From positions 2,018,828-2,082,827 of the forward strand of contig NZ_CP011941.1 in assembly GCF_001040845.1 (NCBI RefSeq): a stretch of 64,000 bases of DNA, read 5' to 3'. Under the pieces are notes generated by a model that did not search any database, was not told the origin of the DNA, and worked only from the letters and a program-made list of their open reading frames with translations. The stretch is from Synechococcus sp. WH 8020. GTDB taxonomy: Bacteria; Cyanobacteriota; Cyanobacteriia; PCC-6307; Cyanobiaceae. Position numbers and translations under genes: made by a program. The number at the start of each line of letters is the position of its first letter. Within the stretch, counting starts at the first letter, position 1. This document shows positions 17,897-26,545 of the stretch, piece after piece.

Positions 17897-18295
17897 ATGA
17901 CGACCCAGCCGACAGCCAGCCGAACTCGACAGCAACGCCTTCTCGACGCCTTGCGTGACAGCGGTGACGAAATGAGTGGGCAACAGCTCCATCGACTCTT
18001 AGAGAGCGGATCCAACGCCATGGGACTCGCAACGGTGTACCGGAACCTCAGACAACTGCAACAGCAGGGTCTGGTGCGCTGCAGGCATCTGCCTACAGGA
18101 GAGGCCCTTTATGCCCCAATTGAGCAAGACCGCCATCACCTCACATGTGTGGACTGCGGAAGAACCAAAGCATTGGATCACTGCCCGATTCACGGACTCT
18201 CAATCTCCACCGAAGAGACATCCGGCTTCAAGATGTTGTTCCACACTTTGGAATTCTTCGGTATTTGCTCTGAGTGCCAACAAAATCACCCTTAA
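17897..18295 (+). CDS. Fur-family metalloregulator
   Basis: A 132-residue DNA-binding repressor of the Fur superfamily. The winged helix occupies about 1-80, with recognition segment GLATVYRNLRQLQQQGLV. The dimerisation part carries two CxxC pairs (CVDCG and CSEC) that should hold structural zinc, plus HH and an H-x-L-E-F-F segment for the sensing site. I cannot safely separate Fur, Zur and PerR types; the short length and the paired CxxC motifs would suit Zur or PerR. It lies directly behind the SDR gene. Confidence 0.9.
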   Translation: MTTQPTASRTRQQRLLDALRDSGDEMSGQQLHRLLESGSNAMGLATVYRNLRQLQQQGLVRCRHLPTGEALYAPIEQDRHHLTCVDCGRTKALDHCPIHGLSISTEETSGFKMLFHTLEFFGICSECQQNHP

Positions 18296-18313
18296 GCAGC
18301 CTGTCAGCAGTGA

Positions 18314-18517
18314 TCAGCTCCCAGTGCAGAGCTTGGCAGCAAAGGCTCGTTTCTCGGCAAAAATACCCTTCGCTTCCTTAATCACTTCATCCACGCAATG
18401 ATCGAAATATCGAGTCTGGTTTGCGATCGGAGCAATTTGAATCGCAAAATAAATAACTGAAAATGTTGCCAACACTGGATAGAGGTGGGCATTGATCAGA
18501 TCTCGAGCGTTCGGCAT
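18314..18517 (-). CDS. small membrane protein, unknown function
   Basis: A 67-residue product from the ATG at 18515-18517 (MPNARDLINAHLYPVLATFS). A frame extension to 18553 adds 12 weak residues. One transmembrane helix is likely near residues 12-32. The C-terminus is soluble (DEVIKEAKGIFAEKRAFAAK). It is convergent with the fur-type gene, 18 nt away. Unrecognised family; short length keeps confidence moderate. Confidence 0.45.
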   Translation of the reverse strand: MPNARDLINAHLYPVLATFSVIYFAIQIAPIANQTRYFDHCVDEVIKEAKGIFAEKRAFAAKLCTGS

Positions 18518-18553
18518 GGAAGGCACTAACAGTTGCCTCTCAATCATTACCAA

Positions 18554-18816
18554 TACTGCTATTTTAAGGAGATTTTAAATAAAAATCGTTTCGTTGCTCA
18601 ATACCCAGAATCCTGATTGCAGCTCACCAACAAAATCGTGGGAGCAAAACTGATCAGTACTGAGACTAGGAAGCGCTAGCAGCTAGGCGCTGACACAACA
18701 GAACATGAGGGATTCGCCAAAGCCGAAACACTGGCACCTAAGAGATTTGAACCGCAAGCTCATCCAAATCCCTCAGCGAATTCAAATAAGAATATGGAAG
18801 TGAAAGCAATAAAAAT
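18554..18816. other. intergenic region with one hairpin
   Basis: No reading frame here is convincing. An imperfect inverted repeat at 18672-18691 (AGCGCTAGC against GCTAGGCGCT, one bulge) could form a hairpin; it lacks a T-tract, so a terminator role is not clear. Confidence 0.4.
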
Positions 18817-18833
18817 CCCCGCCCAAGGCGGGG
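18817..18833 (-). terminator. rho-independent terminator for the secreted Cys-rich gene
   Basis: A perfect 7-bp stem CCCCGCC/GGCGGGG with a CAA loop. Read on the minus strand it is followed by ATTTTTATT. It lies 44 nt after the stop of the minus-strand gene at 18877-19224. Confidence 0.85.
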
Positions 18834-18876
18834 CATTAAAAGTTGCTAAATCAAAAAGTTTAGACTTGGGAAGATC

Positions 18877-19224
18877 TCACCATCTCACTCGAATGTTCCC
18901 ACCATTCGGGCCCTGAAACGTAACGCCGCCTTCTGGCCTCTGAGGCTCATAACGAGGCCCCCAGTTAATTGGCCTACGCCCTTGCCACCAGTCTCCATTG
19001 CGTCTACAAACACCACCACCTTCGTAGTGATAGCCGATTGCACAAACTTGATGATCCCTCCTGTGCTTGGGCTTGCAATATCCAGCGCCATAACCTTCAC
19101 CTGTCTGAACCCAGTGCCGATTAGGGCCACAATTTTGTGCTGCACTCACAGGCAAACCTGCAAAAGAGAGAGATTGCAACGCGGCACAGCATGCCATGGC
19201 CACATGCTTCACTTTCAGCATCAA
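18877..19224 (-). CDS. secreted cysteine-rich small protein with a GAGYCK motif
   Basis: A 115-residue product from the ATG at 19222-19224 (MLKVKHVAMACCAALQ...). It has a signal peptide, probably cleaved after VSA (about residue 28). The frame extends to 19320, but that would bury the signal peptide. The mature part has several Cys (NCGPNRHW, GAGYCKPK, VCAIGYHYEGGGVC) and a basic Trp/Arg-rich tail. The G-GAGYCK motif recurs in the secreted protein at 25047-25298. A strong terminator follows. Function unknown. Confidence 0.7.
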   Translation of the reverse strand: MMLKVKHVAMACCAALQSLSFAGLPVSAAQNCGPNRHWVQTGEGYGAGYCKPKHRRDHQVCAIGYHYEGGGVCRRNGDWWQGRRPINWGPRYEPQRPEGGVTFQGPNGGNIRVRW

Positions 19225-19528
19225 TTTCACCCGCAAATTCCAACCATGACCCTTGACGGGCTTGATGTCAGCTGATCTTTGCAATCTTTCCTTATCTCTA
19301 GCGAGCAAGTCAAAGGACAAAACAAATCAGATCAAGCCACCCAGGAGGAGGACTCCCCATCAAAGCGAACCAGACAGACCAATGGGCGCCTGATCAAGAC
19401 AGCCAGACGTGGAAGCAAATACTTATCAATCGTTCATAGGAAACGCGAGTTCGGCCGATGGGGGGATTTCACTGTCACGGACAGATCGGCTCACTAGCGA
19501 TTATTTGAGAGTTCTGAATTGAATTCAA

Positions 19529-19699
19529 ATGTCAACCGAAATTCGTAACTGGGATGTTGTTGCCAAAGCCATGGAGGCATCAGGTGCAACATCCAGTCAA
19601 ATGTATCAACGTGCCAAAGCATTAGCTCAAGGTAAACCTGACCCAATGCCAACAAGTTTCCCAGAAGCTCCATACAGCATCTCAGCTGTTTCTGGCTGA
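19529..19699 (+). CDS. short hypothetical protein (56 aa)
   Basis: A 56-residue frame, MSTEIRNWDVVAKAMEASGA, ending PYSISAVSG. It has a helical N-terminal half, a proline-rich tail and normal-looking composition. A frame on the opposite strand (19494-19703) covers the same DNA but reads as an unlikely Trp/Met/Leu mix. No family recognised; it lies upstream of another tiny gene on the same strand. Confidence 0.5.
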   Translation: MSTEIRNWDVVAKAMEASGATSSQMYQRAKALAQGKPDPMPTSFPEAPYSISAVSG

Positions 19700-19801
19700 T
19701 CACGACCCACCACTATTGCAATGCGACAACGTGTCCTTCCACCTTCACCGGGGGTTGGACACCTTGCGTCCCCCTATTAAAAGCAGACCGACAGAAGTTT
19801 T

Positions 19802-19984
19802 ATGTCAACCCATCAGGCCTTCAGACGCTATGCAATCCGATACCGAGACTCACTTGGAAACATCCACGAAGACAATGTTTACGCTTCAGATGCGATAGAG
19901 GCACAAAATTTAGCCATGGAATTCAACAACGAACTCAAGCGAAGGCCGCAAAGCATCACGGCCATTCTTCAAACTTTTGACTAA
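19802..19984 (+). CDS. short hypothetical protein (60 aa)
   Basis: A 60-residue protein, MSTHQAFRRYAIRYRDSLGN, continuing with EDNVYASDAIEAQNLAMEFN. The pattern of a two-strand start followed by an amphipathic helix looks like a folded domain, and the composition is natural. No function is recognised. It is the second small plus-strand gene in this gene-sparse stretch. Confidence 0.6.
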   Translation: MSTHQAFRRYAIRYRDSLGNIHEDNVYASDAIEAQNLAMEFNNELKRRPQSITAILQTFD

Positions 19985-20502
19985 ATTAGCTGAATCAATT
20001 ATTAGGAGCGGCATAAACCTGAGGACAAGACTAGTTGGCCAACTTAGCCAATAAATTTCGCAATTCTGGCAGCCTCTAGATCACACATCACATATCACAC
20101 GCATCGGATCATTGTTTATTTTCTAGCCCTTCACCGGACTGACAGTGGTAATCACTCAGGGAGCCTTCCATTTGAGCCGCCCCTTACAGGATGGCGAGTG
20201 GAGAAGAGGTTCCAGGGCTTGTTGTTGAGCGAGAGAATGATCTGAACGGTGGCGTTGTCGTGAGGGTTCTAACGGACGCCAATGTTGTGCGTGCAGTCAC
20301 CCTGGCAACGCTTCAGCATGGTGAAAGAGGAGCCTGACCTAAACACAGGGTCAAGGAGGAAGGAACGAACACAAACACCTCGTCAATACTCACGCTTAGA
20401 CCACACAGGTAGGTCCTGAAACCGAACCTTCTGGTGCGGCTGCCCCCCTTCCGAGTGCAGGGAAGCAGATCTAGACCGATCAGGTCCCAATCGGAGACAT
20501 TC
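19985..20502. other. gene-sparse region holding at most one tiny frame
   Basis: Apart from the 48-codon frame at 20191-20337 I see no supported gene in these 518 bases. The opposite-strand frames at 20313-20625 are Arg/Cys-rich and look non-coding. The promoter of hli must lie in the last part, but I see no clear hexamers. Confidence 0.4.
20191..20337 (+). CDS. possible 48-aa peptide
   Basis: A frame reading MASGEEVPGLVVERENDLNG and ending TLATLQHGERGA. Its composition is natural for a small beta/alpha peptide (VVVRVLTDANVVRAV). No ribosome-binding site is obvious and no family is recognised, so this remains a suggestion. Confidence 0.3.
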   Translation: MASGEEVPGLVVERENDLNGGVVVRVLTDANVVRAVTLATLQHGERGA

Positions 20503-20733
20503 ATGACCACAACACTCCGCGCTCCAACTGGCCTCGTCACCAGAGATGGCGAAGGTCACGGCAATGTGTATGCCAAAGAGCCCCGCATGGAATATGCAAC
20601 GGCGGATGCTGGCTGGGGCTTCCATTCACGAGCAGAAAAGCTCAATGGACGATTAGCAATGCTTGGATTCGTTGCTGCTATAGCCACAGAATTGCTGACT
20701 GGAGAAAGCTTGCTACGCGCCATTGGTCTTTGA
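20503..20733 (+). CDS. hli: high-light-inducible protein (Hli/ELIP-like)
   Basis: A 76-residue thylakoid protein of the Hli family, single-helix relatives of light-harvesting proteins that bind chlorophyll and carotenoid and protect photosystem assembly under stress. The helix carries the signature [16 protein letters not shown] (ExxNGRxAMxGF) at about residues 44-60. I take the ATG at 20503 ([12 protein letters not shown]); the open frame from 20434 adds an unlikely Arg-rich leader. A second small plus-strand gene follows 27 nt later. Confidence 0.92.
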   Translation: MTTTLRAPTGLVTRDGEGHGNVYAKEPRMEYATADAGWGFHSRAEKLNGRLAMLGFVAAIATELLTGESLLRAIGL

Positions 20734-20760
20734 CGAGATCAACCCATATCAATTTATTGG

Positions 20761-20949
20761 ATGACAAATATGAAATTTTTCTCGGCAATTGCTGCCCTCA
20801 CCCTATTGACAACTCCAGCCCAAGCAAACACTGGAATGAAGCCCCCAAATCTCCTCATGGAGAAGCTCTATTACGCTGAAGGACGTCAACATCCTGACCA
20901 TCCACTTCATGGATCGTTTTCGGGACTCTGTTGTGGTATAGATCGCTGA
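20761..20949 (+). CDS. small secreted protein
   Basis: A 62-residue product with an apparent signal peptide (MKFFSAIAALTLLTTPAQA, AxA cleavage near residue 22). The mature part of about 40 residues is rich in His and Gly with a CC pair (GLCCGIDR). It follows hli by 27 nt on the same strand and might share its transcript. Start is either 20761 or the ATG at 20770. No family recognised. Confidence 0.5.
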   Translation: MTNMKFFSAIAALTLLTTPAQANTGMKPPNLLMEKLYYAEGRQHPDHPLHGSFSGLCCGIDR

Positions 20950-21136
20950 AGCGATCAACAGCTCCAAAGCCACGTGTGAGTCACCGAGAACGCAGAAAGG
21001 ACAAAAGAATGGATGAATCAGCTAATGACTCTGATTCATCCAACAACACAATGATTAGCCTTACTTAGAGTATTGGGCCCACAAGTTAAAAACAAATCCT
21101 ATTCATTGGCACATGGCATGGAGCGACGCTAGCAAC

Positions 21137-21430
21137 TCAGTAAAGATCATCTTCCGCATTTGCAATCACAGAACAGTCACTAACGGGATACGAAACACAC
21201 AGAAGGGCAAAGCCTGCAGCAATCTGGTCGTCATCAAGAAAACTTTGATCGCTCTGATCGATTGATCCAGCAACTACCTTCGCGGCACAAGTCGAGCATG
21301 CGCCTGCACGACAGGAGTAAGGCATATCAATACCGTGCTCTTCTGCAGCATCAAGAATGTATTGATCATCTGGGCAGCTAACAACTGTCTCAGTTCCATT
21401 ACTAAGGATCGTTACCTTAAAATCAGCCAC
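21137..21430 (-). CDS. plant-type 2Fe-2S ferredoxin
   Basis: A 97-residue soluble electron carrier. Cluster ligands appear as CRAGACSTC followed by the fourth Cys in ALLCVSYP, in the usual spacing of photosynthetic ferredoxins. The C-terminus is acidic (NAEDDLY). It resembles PetF-type proteins but several picocyanobacterial paralogues exist, so I do not assign it as the main photosynthetic ferredoxin. Flanks of about 190 and 290 nt carry no other gene. Confidence 0.93.
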   Translation of the reverse strand: MADFKVTILSNGTETVVSCPDDQYILDAAEEHGIDMPYSCRAGACSTCAAKVVAGSIDQSDQSFLDDDQIAAGFALLCVSYPVSDCSVIANAEDDLY

Positions 21431-21720
21431 ATGAAGACTTGCAATTACTCAAAGTTTTAGCTGTTCCTGCTTAGCAAAGGAGAAAAATCAACAACCCCAC
21501 ACATAAACATGGCTACGAATCATAAGCTACGCAATAGCAAGTAAAAAATCGCTAACAGAATGGAAATATATTCATTTAGCTAAAGGGCCACGCCACCGTC
21601 ATCAAGACAAACCCAAACAGACTAAAACAAAGGCACTTAGCGTTTGGACATCAAAGAAGACGTTGATTAATTAGATCAATCCAATCAATTCAAGACTTAA
21701 ATCATCAAGCAAGACTAGAT

Positions 21721-21921
21721 TTACCCGGCTTCAAGCTCAAACGACTGCTCTAGTAAACAGCGAAAAAGCTGATCTTTGCTTTGCGCCAAAAATTGTTGCT
21801 CGAGTGGATCACCGCCAGGCCAATTCCGAAGCGCATCGCTAGTGGTTTTATACGCCAATCGCAACGCTTCAAGGCTCAGGTGGACAGTGGCGACGATTTC
21901 ATGGGAATGATCTGATGACAT
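21721..21921 (-). CDS. small hypothetical protein (66 aa)
   Basis: A soluble, helical 66-residue protein (MSSDHSHEIVATVHLSLEAL) with Leu/Glu-rich C-terminal helices. It lies 10 nt downstream of another tiny minus-strand gene, and the two likely form a transcript. Unrecognised family. Confidence 0.55.
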   Translation of the reverse strand: MSSDHSHEIVATVHLSLEALRLAYKTTSDALRNWPGGDPLEQQFLAQSKDQLFRCLLEQSFELEAG

Positions 21922-21931
21922 GGAAAACCCC

Positions 21932-22090
21932 TTATTTTTCGGAAATGACGCGTTCTGTAGCGACTTTTTGCATGAAGTAGAGGTCTAAAAGCTGTCCAGC
22001 TACTTCTTTGAGCTCATCCATATCACTGGCGTGCTGGATAGCCCCCTGAAGTCGAAGCTTCTCGAATTGAAAGTGGAGAGGCAAACTCAT
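21932..22090 (-). CDS. small hypothetical protein (52 aa)
   Basis: A 52-residue frame reading MSLPLHFQFEKLRLQGAIQH, then DELKEVAGQLLDLYFMQKVA. It has a clear amphipathic helical pattern typical of small conserved picocyanobacterial proteins. It is 10 nt upstream of the 66-aa gene on the same strand. No function is assigned. Confidence 0.6.
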   Translation of the reverse strand: MSLPLHFQFEKLRLQGAIQHASDMDELKEVAGQLLDLYFMQKVATERVISEK

Positions 22091-22259
22091 GGCAGGGTCG
22101 TTGCTCGAAACGAATGTAAAGAACTATCAAGATTCAATTGGTAGTCATTTCTACTCAAAACGAATCCGGCTCTCAGTGATCAGCGCTAACCGAGCGGTGA
22201 CACCGTAACCAACGGCATCGCACCAAAGCACACTGCTGGGCTTTTGGAGGTGATTGAGA

Positions 22260-22331
<72 letters not shown>

Positions 22332-22388
22332 TTAGACAGTGATTCTGCCTGAAGGTGGCAGGCTACCCCACTCTTTGCTTCAACCAGC

Positions 22389-22901
22389 ATGGCTTCCGGC
22401 CGGGAGCACGATCGCGCCACCTGTGTTCTGGCTTTGCTCTACGGGGTCATCTGGTGGCCATGGCTAGGACTCAGTGGTGCCTTCTGCAGTGCACTGGCCT
22501 TTTTATTCGGCGGACTCTTCCTTTCCCCTGACCTCGATATCAATTCCAGGCCCTATCAACGCTGGGGGGTGCTGCGCTGGATTTGGTGGCCTTACCAACG
22601 CCTGATCCGTCACCGCTCAGTGCTGTCGCACAGCCCAGTTCTAGGAACAGCGATTCGGATCGCCTATCTCAGCGGTTCAGTCGCAACGATCAGCTGGCTG
22701 GGCAGCCGTTGGGGCACCCCAACCCCAGAGCAATGGCGGAGCTGGCTCCAACACACATGGAACAACTCATCCAACTCCGTCCTCGTAATACTGATTGGCC
22801 TTGAAGCGAGCGCTTGGCTGCATCTGATTCAGGACGGTGACCCCATGCCAAAACCTCCCAGCAAGCGTCTGTCACCTCGCAAGCGAAGACACCGCCGATG
22901 A
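22389..22901 (+). CDS. DUF2227-like membrane metal-binding protein
   Basis: A 170-residue membrane protein. Three or four hydrophobic segments surround conserved-looking polar motifs: LSPDLDI (near 49), RHRSVLSHSP (near 77) and WLHLIQDG (near 144). This pattern of His/Asp motifs between helices matches the DUF2227 family described as putative metal-binding proteins. The C-terminus is very basic (KRLSPRKRRHRR). mazG follows on the same strand. Enzymatic role is unknown. Confidence 0.75.
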   Translation: MASGREHDRATCVLALLYGVIWWPWLGLSGAFCSALAFLFGGLFLSPDLDINSRPYQRWGVLRWIWWPYQRLIRHRSVLSHSPVLGTAIRIAYLSGSVATISWLGSRWGTPTPEQWRSWLQHTWNNSSNSVLVILIGLEASAWLHLIQDGDPMPKPPSKRLSPRKRRHRR

Positions 22902-22993
22902 CTACAGATGCGCATCCTCTCTGAAAGGCACTCAGGGGTGGTCAGTGCAAGTTGTCCTGACAACGAGACTGAGGATTCCTCGATCTGCCCCCC

Positions 22994-23836
22994 ATGAGCG
23001 ACGCCATGCACGATCTGGTCGAGGTGGTCGCGCAATTGCGCGACCCCAACCATGGTTGCCCTTGGGACCTCAAGCAAACCCATCAGACCTTGGTGCCCTA
23101 TGTCCTGGAGGAGGCTCACGAAGTCGTCGACGCGATCCGCCATGGCGATGATCAACATCTCAAAGAGGAGCTAGGGGATCTGCTCCTACAAGTCGTGCTG
23201 CACGCCCAACTCGCTCAGGAACAACAACGCTTCGATCTCGATGCGATTGCTCGTGGAATCACTCAGAAATTGATTCGCCGCCACCCTCATGTCTTTAGCG
23301 ATGCAGAGGCCCATGACTGCGAGACCGTCTCCGCGAATTGGGACGCCATCAAAGCCGCAGAACAAGCCGATCGAGGCGAAAGCCTCCCAGAATCAAGCAG
23401 CCCACTGAGTGATCAACTCACCAGAAAAGTTCGCGGACAACCAGCCCTGGCTGGAGCCATGACCATCTCACGCAAAGCCGCCAAAGCAGGTTTTGAGTGG
23501 GATGACATGAAGGGGGTTTGGGACAAGGTGCACGAGGAGCTTGATGAACTCAAGGAGGCCGTCTCCTCCGGTGATCGAAACCATGCTCAGGAAGAGCTCG
23601 GCGACCTGCTATTCACCCTTGTGAATGTGGCTCGCTGGTGTGACATCCAGCCGGAAGAAGGCCTCGCCGGCACCAACCAGCGCTTTCTCGATCGCTTCTC
23701 TCGCGTGGAAGCCGCCTTGGGGGGACAACTCCAAGAGCGCAGCATCCAGGAACTCGAAACGGTTTGGCAGCAAGCAAAGCTTGAAATCCGTGCCGCACAA
23801 GCCTCCACCCCCGCAGCTCACAACAACCATCCCTAA
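22994..23836 (+). CDS. mazG: nucleoside triphosphate pyrophosphohydrolase MazG
   Basis: A 280-residue all-helical NTP pyrophosphatase that hydrolyses (d)NTPs to monophosphates. Two MazG domains are visible. The first has CPWDLKQTHQTLVPYVLEEAHEVVDAI and ELGDLLLQVVLHA. The second has GFEWDDMKGVWDKVHEELDELKEA and ELGDLLFTLVNVARW. The metal-binding EExxE and ELGD pairs are intact in the first domain. Length is as expected for bacterial MazG (about 260-280). Confidence 0.95.
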   Translation: MSDAMHDLVEVVAQLRDPNHGCPWDLKQTHQTLVPYVLEEAHEVVDAIRHGDDQHLKEELGDLLLQVVLHAQLAQEQQRFDLDAIARGITQKLIRRHPHVFSDAEAHDCETVSANWDAIKAAEQADRGESLPESSSPLSDQLTRKVRGQPALAGAMTISRKAAKAGFEWDDMKGVWDKVHEELDELKEAVSSGDRNHAQEELGDLLFTLVNVARWCDIQPEEGLAGTNQRFLDRFSRVEAALGGQLQERSIQELETVWQQAKLEIRAAQASTPAAHNNHP

Positions 23837-24353
23837 GGGTGGGCAAGCTGCCCATCGTTCAATGACGGACGCCATTGGCGATTTTTTTAAACTGAACTCC
23901 ACGTCCATTGGCCGCTTAGCCCAGCGTTGTTGAGGCAGTAGTCGTTCCAGATGCAGCTGGCACTCAGTGCTTTTCGAATATTAAGAGAAAACTATCAATA
24001 GCAGACACTTGTTCAGTGTTTTTGCTTCATGGCAGCGTAGGGAACATTAACGAGCTAATTCGTTCTTGTGAACGCAAGAGTCCTTCCAGACTTCTCATTA
24101 ACCAAAGAACGAGAGGCGGTCAGAATTAGAGCAGCAAGCAGCAGTGACTTCCTTTTCACTGCTGTCTCTAAATGGCTCTTTAACAAACGTCGTATAATTG
24201 CAAAAAGTAGTTTAAAATACAGAAACTAAGACAACTTTGATTCGCACTCATCACCCACTCTTGCAATCCTTGAGTTCACTAGTTAAATTTCGAAGAACCT
24301 GGAGGCAAAAAATGCAACGCCACCTCTTCCGAAAGAGAAAGGAAAATCAACTG
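23837..24353. other. intergenic region, no supported gene
   Basis: About 517 AT-rich bases after mazG without a convincing frame on either strand. The end holds the ribosome-binding site AAGGA for the tiny frame at 24354. Confidence 0.4.
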
Positions 24354-24527
24354 ATGAAGTTCGTTTCACTTCCTTTTGCCCTCGTTGGCTGCGTTGTAGT
24401 TCTTGAGTTCTTAGGATCTGAAGCGCCAATAATTGGATTGAAGCCAGAGCAGGTTCCCCAGCAAGTCATGGAGACATTAAACTCAACTCTTGAGAATTTA
24501 GCTTCTTCTAGATTTGTGACCTTCTGA
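24354..24527 (+). CDS. possible small membrane-anchored protein (57 aa)
   Basis: A frame beginning MKFVSLPFALVGCVVVLEFL, preceded by AAGGA about 10 nt upstream. It has one N-terminal hydrophobic helix, then a short amphipathic tail (PQQVMETLNSTLENLASS). No family recognised; it is supported by the ribosome-binding site and by composition only. Confidence 0.4.
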   Translation: MKFVSLPFALVGCVVVLEFLGSEAPIIGLKPEQVPQQVMETLNSTLENLASSRFVTF

Positions 24528-25046
24528 ACCGCCTCTCCCATTCAACAGTGTTTAGCGTATCTGCACTGATTCAGAGGAGGTCGCATCCTTAAAAGGAAAA
24601 AATCAACCCGACATCTATACACACTAGAAGCGATCCCAATCAGAGACGGGCAGCGGATCCCAGATGTGGGTGTAGACAGAGACAAATCTCTTATCTCCAA
24701 TAACTTGTCAAAGGAAAGACGACAAAACTCATCGAATGGAATCACACCAAGGAATGGATGTCTCTGAATGCCAATTGGGTGTCAGTGAAAGACGCCAAAG
24801 TCTATTTTATTGATCGAGCCAACCACAACCTCAAGAATCAGATGGATCTATCAATCTGAATGCATATGAGAATTCAAAGTCGGCAGAAGACAACAGTGAA
24901 CCGCTCCAGCTATCAGCGCAAAAGGCTGTTAACGAGTGCCTCCGTTCAGTTGAGGCTGACTCCTGAGACAAGCTTCTGAATGAATAAACACCATATTCAG
25001 ACAATGAGATGCTCGAATTGCATCGCAACAATCGACATTAAAGGCA
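24528..25046. other. gene-poor region with a possible gene remnant
   Basis: No intact gene is supported in these 519 bases. A frame from 24736 to 24966 on the plus strand reads with protein-like composition but is broken by a TGA at 24811-24813. Confidence 0.35.
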
Positions 25047-25298
25047 TTAGAAAATCCCTAGGATAGTTTTTTTCTTGCAATAGCCAGCACCAATGTTCAT
25101 CCAACCTGACTCACAGGCTTCACCGTAGGTGGGTTCAACTTCATAGTAAATAGGTGAAACACATTTTGTACCGAGTGTATTAATGTATCCGAGAGGACAC
25201 TGATCATAACCCTCGGCTTTTGGTATTTCTTTTTGCGCATGAGCTGAAGAACCAACAACAAAAGAAATGCTAACGAGCACCCAGGCGAGCTTATTCAT
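25047..25298 (-). CDS. secreted cysteine-rich small protein with a GAGYCK motif
   Basis: An 83-residue product with a clear signal peptide (MNKLAWVLVSISFVVGSSAHA, cleavage after AHA). The mature protein has four Cys in QCPLGYINTLGTKC and ACESGWMNIGAGYCKKK. The GAGYCK segment is shared with the secreted protein at 18877-19224. It likely forms two disulfides in the periplasm or outside the cell. Unrecognised family. Confidence 0.7.
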   Translation of the reverse strand: MNKLAWVLVSISFVVGSSAHAQKEIPKAEGYDQCPLGYINTLGTKCVSPIYYEVEPTYGEACESGWMNIGAGYCKKKTILGIF

Positions 25299-25708
25299 CG
25301 GTATTTCGGCATTTGTTTAACTGCTATTAAAAATTACTACATATCTGATACGGAGGCTAGGGCAACAGAGGATCAATATGTTTGCAATTGTTACTGGGAG
25401 ATTACGATGGAAGCAAAGGCATTAAGCAGCTCACACCTCAATCTGAATAGCTGCAACTAGGTGACACTGTCGAGTTCACGGCTAACAAATTACCAGCCCT
25501 ACCAAGAAAGGAGTTTTTATTGCAGAAAAAGCTCGACCATCAGATTCACGATGACTTTAACCCTAGAAAAGACTGACATTAAAGGAGCATCATGACTATC
25601 TTAATGCCATGCCTTCCGACGAGCTTACAACGAAAACATCTACACACAAAATCCATACTTTGCCCGAGCTTAGATCTGCGTATAACCAACTCATATTGTT
25701 CCCATTTT
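25299..25708. other. intergenic region, no gene seen
   Basis: These 410 AT-rich bases contain only short frames without natural composition; I see no RNA gene or repeat. Confidence 0.4.
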
Positions 25709-26146
25709 TCAATCATCAAATGAGCTTCTGGACTGCCTACCTTTTTTTAACTCACCACGTTTCTTCTTGCTATCAACCCTTTTTCGTTGCGAGGATCGTG
25801 TTGGCCGAGTTTCTTTCCTTTTAGGTGGTGGTGACTTAATTCCTTCTCGAATCAAATCGCCCAAACGCTTGAGCGCAATCTGACGATTTTGATACTGTGA
25901 GCGTTCTTCAGAGACAGATATTCGTAAGCAACCATCAATAATCCTTGTTCTATAAAAATCAAGAAGTCGCTGCTTACGGAATGGCCCTAAAGACTCTGAA
26001 TCCTCAAGGTTCCACGACAAATCAACAGCTGTCTCAACCTTATTAACATTCTGCCCACCAGCACCAGAAGAACGAGAAAACTTCCAAGACAATTCAGATC
26101 GCTTAAGGGTGAGGCGAGAATTTATGACTAAATCAGAATCCAGCAT
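25709..26146 (-). CDS. arfB: peptidyl-tRNA hydrolase/ribosome rescue factor, ArfB (YaeJ) type
   Basis: A 145-residue release-factor-like protein. The catalytic GGQ lies in RSSGAGGQNVNKVET (near residue 32), and the C-terminal tail is strongly basic and flexible (PPPKRKETRPTRSSQRKRVD...), as needed to enter the empty mRNA channel of stalled ribosomes. There is no codon-recognition domain, and the length fits ArfB (about 140 aa) rather than RF1/RF2. It stands alone in a gene-poor area. Confidence 0.9.
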   Translation of the reverse strand: MLDSDLVINSRLTLKRSELSWKFSRSSGAGGQNVNKVETAVDLSWNLEDSESLGPFRKQRLLDFYRTRIIDGCLRISVSEERSQYQNRQIALKRLGDLIREGIKSPPPKRKETRPTRSSQRKRVDSKKKRGELKKGRQSRSSFDD

Positions 26147-26545
26147 TCATTTCTTGATTTCTTTTGTCATCAGAGTTTCAGGCGAGAGAACAAGAGCAAA
26201 GAATACTTCAAGAGCAACAAGGATAAAATCCTTGAGTGCCATAAGCAAATGAACAATCACCTTGCTGAGACACTTAGGCAGCAACTGTGAACAAGCGCAA
26301 CCTCATCAAGAAGCAACTGATGAACGCTATTTCAAGTTGCAACAAATTAACAACAGTACTAATCAGCCCCCCAAAGTAAACAAATACAGAAGCGACCAAC
26401 TCAACCGGAGCATCCGTGGTGTCAATGCCTTTCCCTGTTGGACCTGAGGCGCAAGACAACCGACTGACACCCCTGACCTTGGCATCACGCCATCCAACCG
26501 GTGCTGGTTTTAGCTGGATAGAGCGAACGTCCAGCGCCCCGCCAT
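26147..26545. other. intergenic region, no gene seen
   Basis: About 399 bases before speE with no supported frame. The frames at 26262-26447 (plus) and 26274-26558 (minus) overlap each other and lack family resemblance. Confidence 0.4.

Noticed and set aside
19494-19703. 69-codon minus-strand frame
   Set aside because: The plus-strand frame at 19529-19699 has a far more natural composition; the minus reading is Trp/Met/Leu-heavy.
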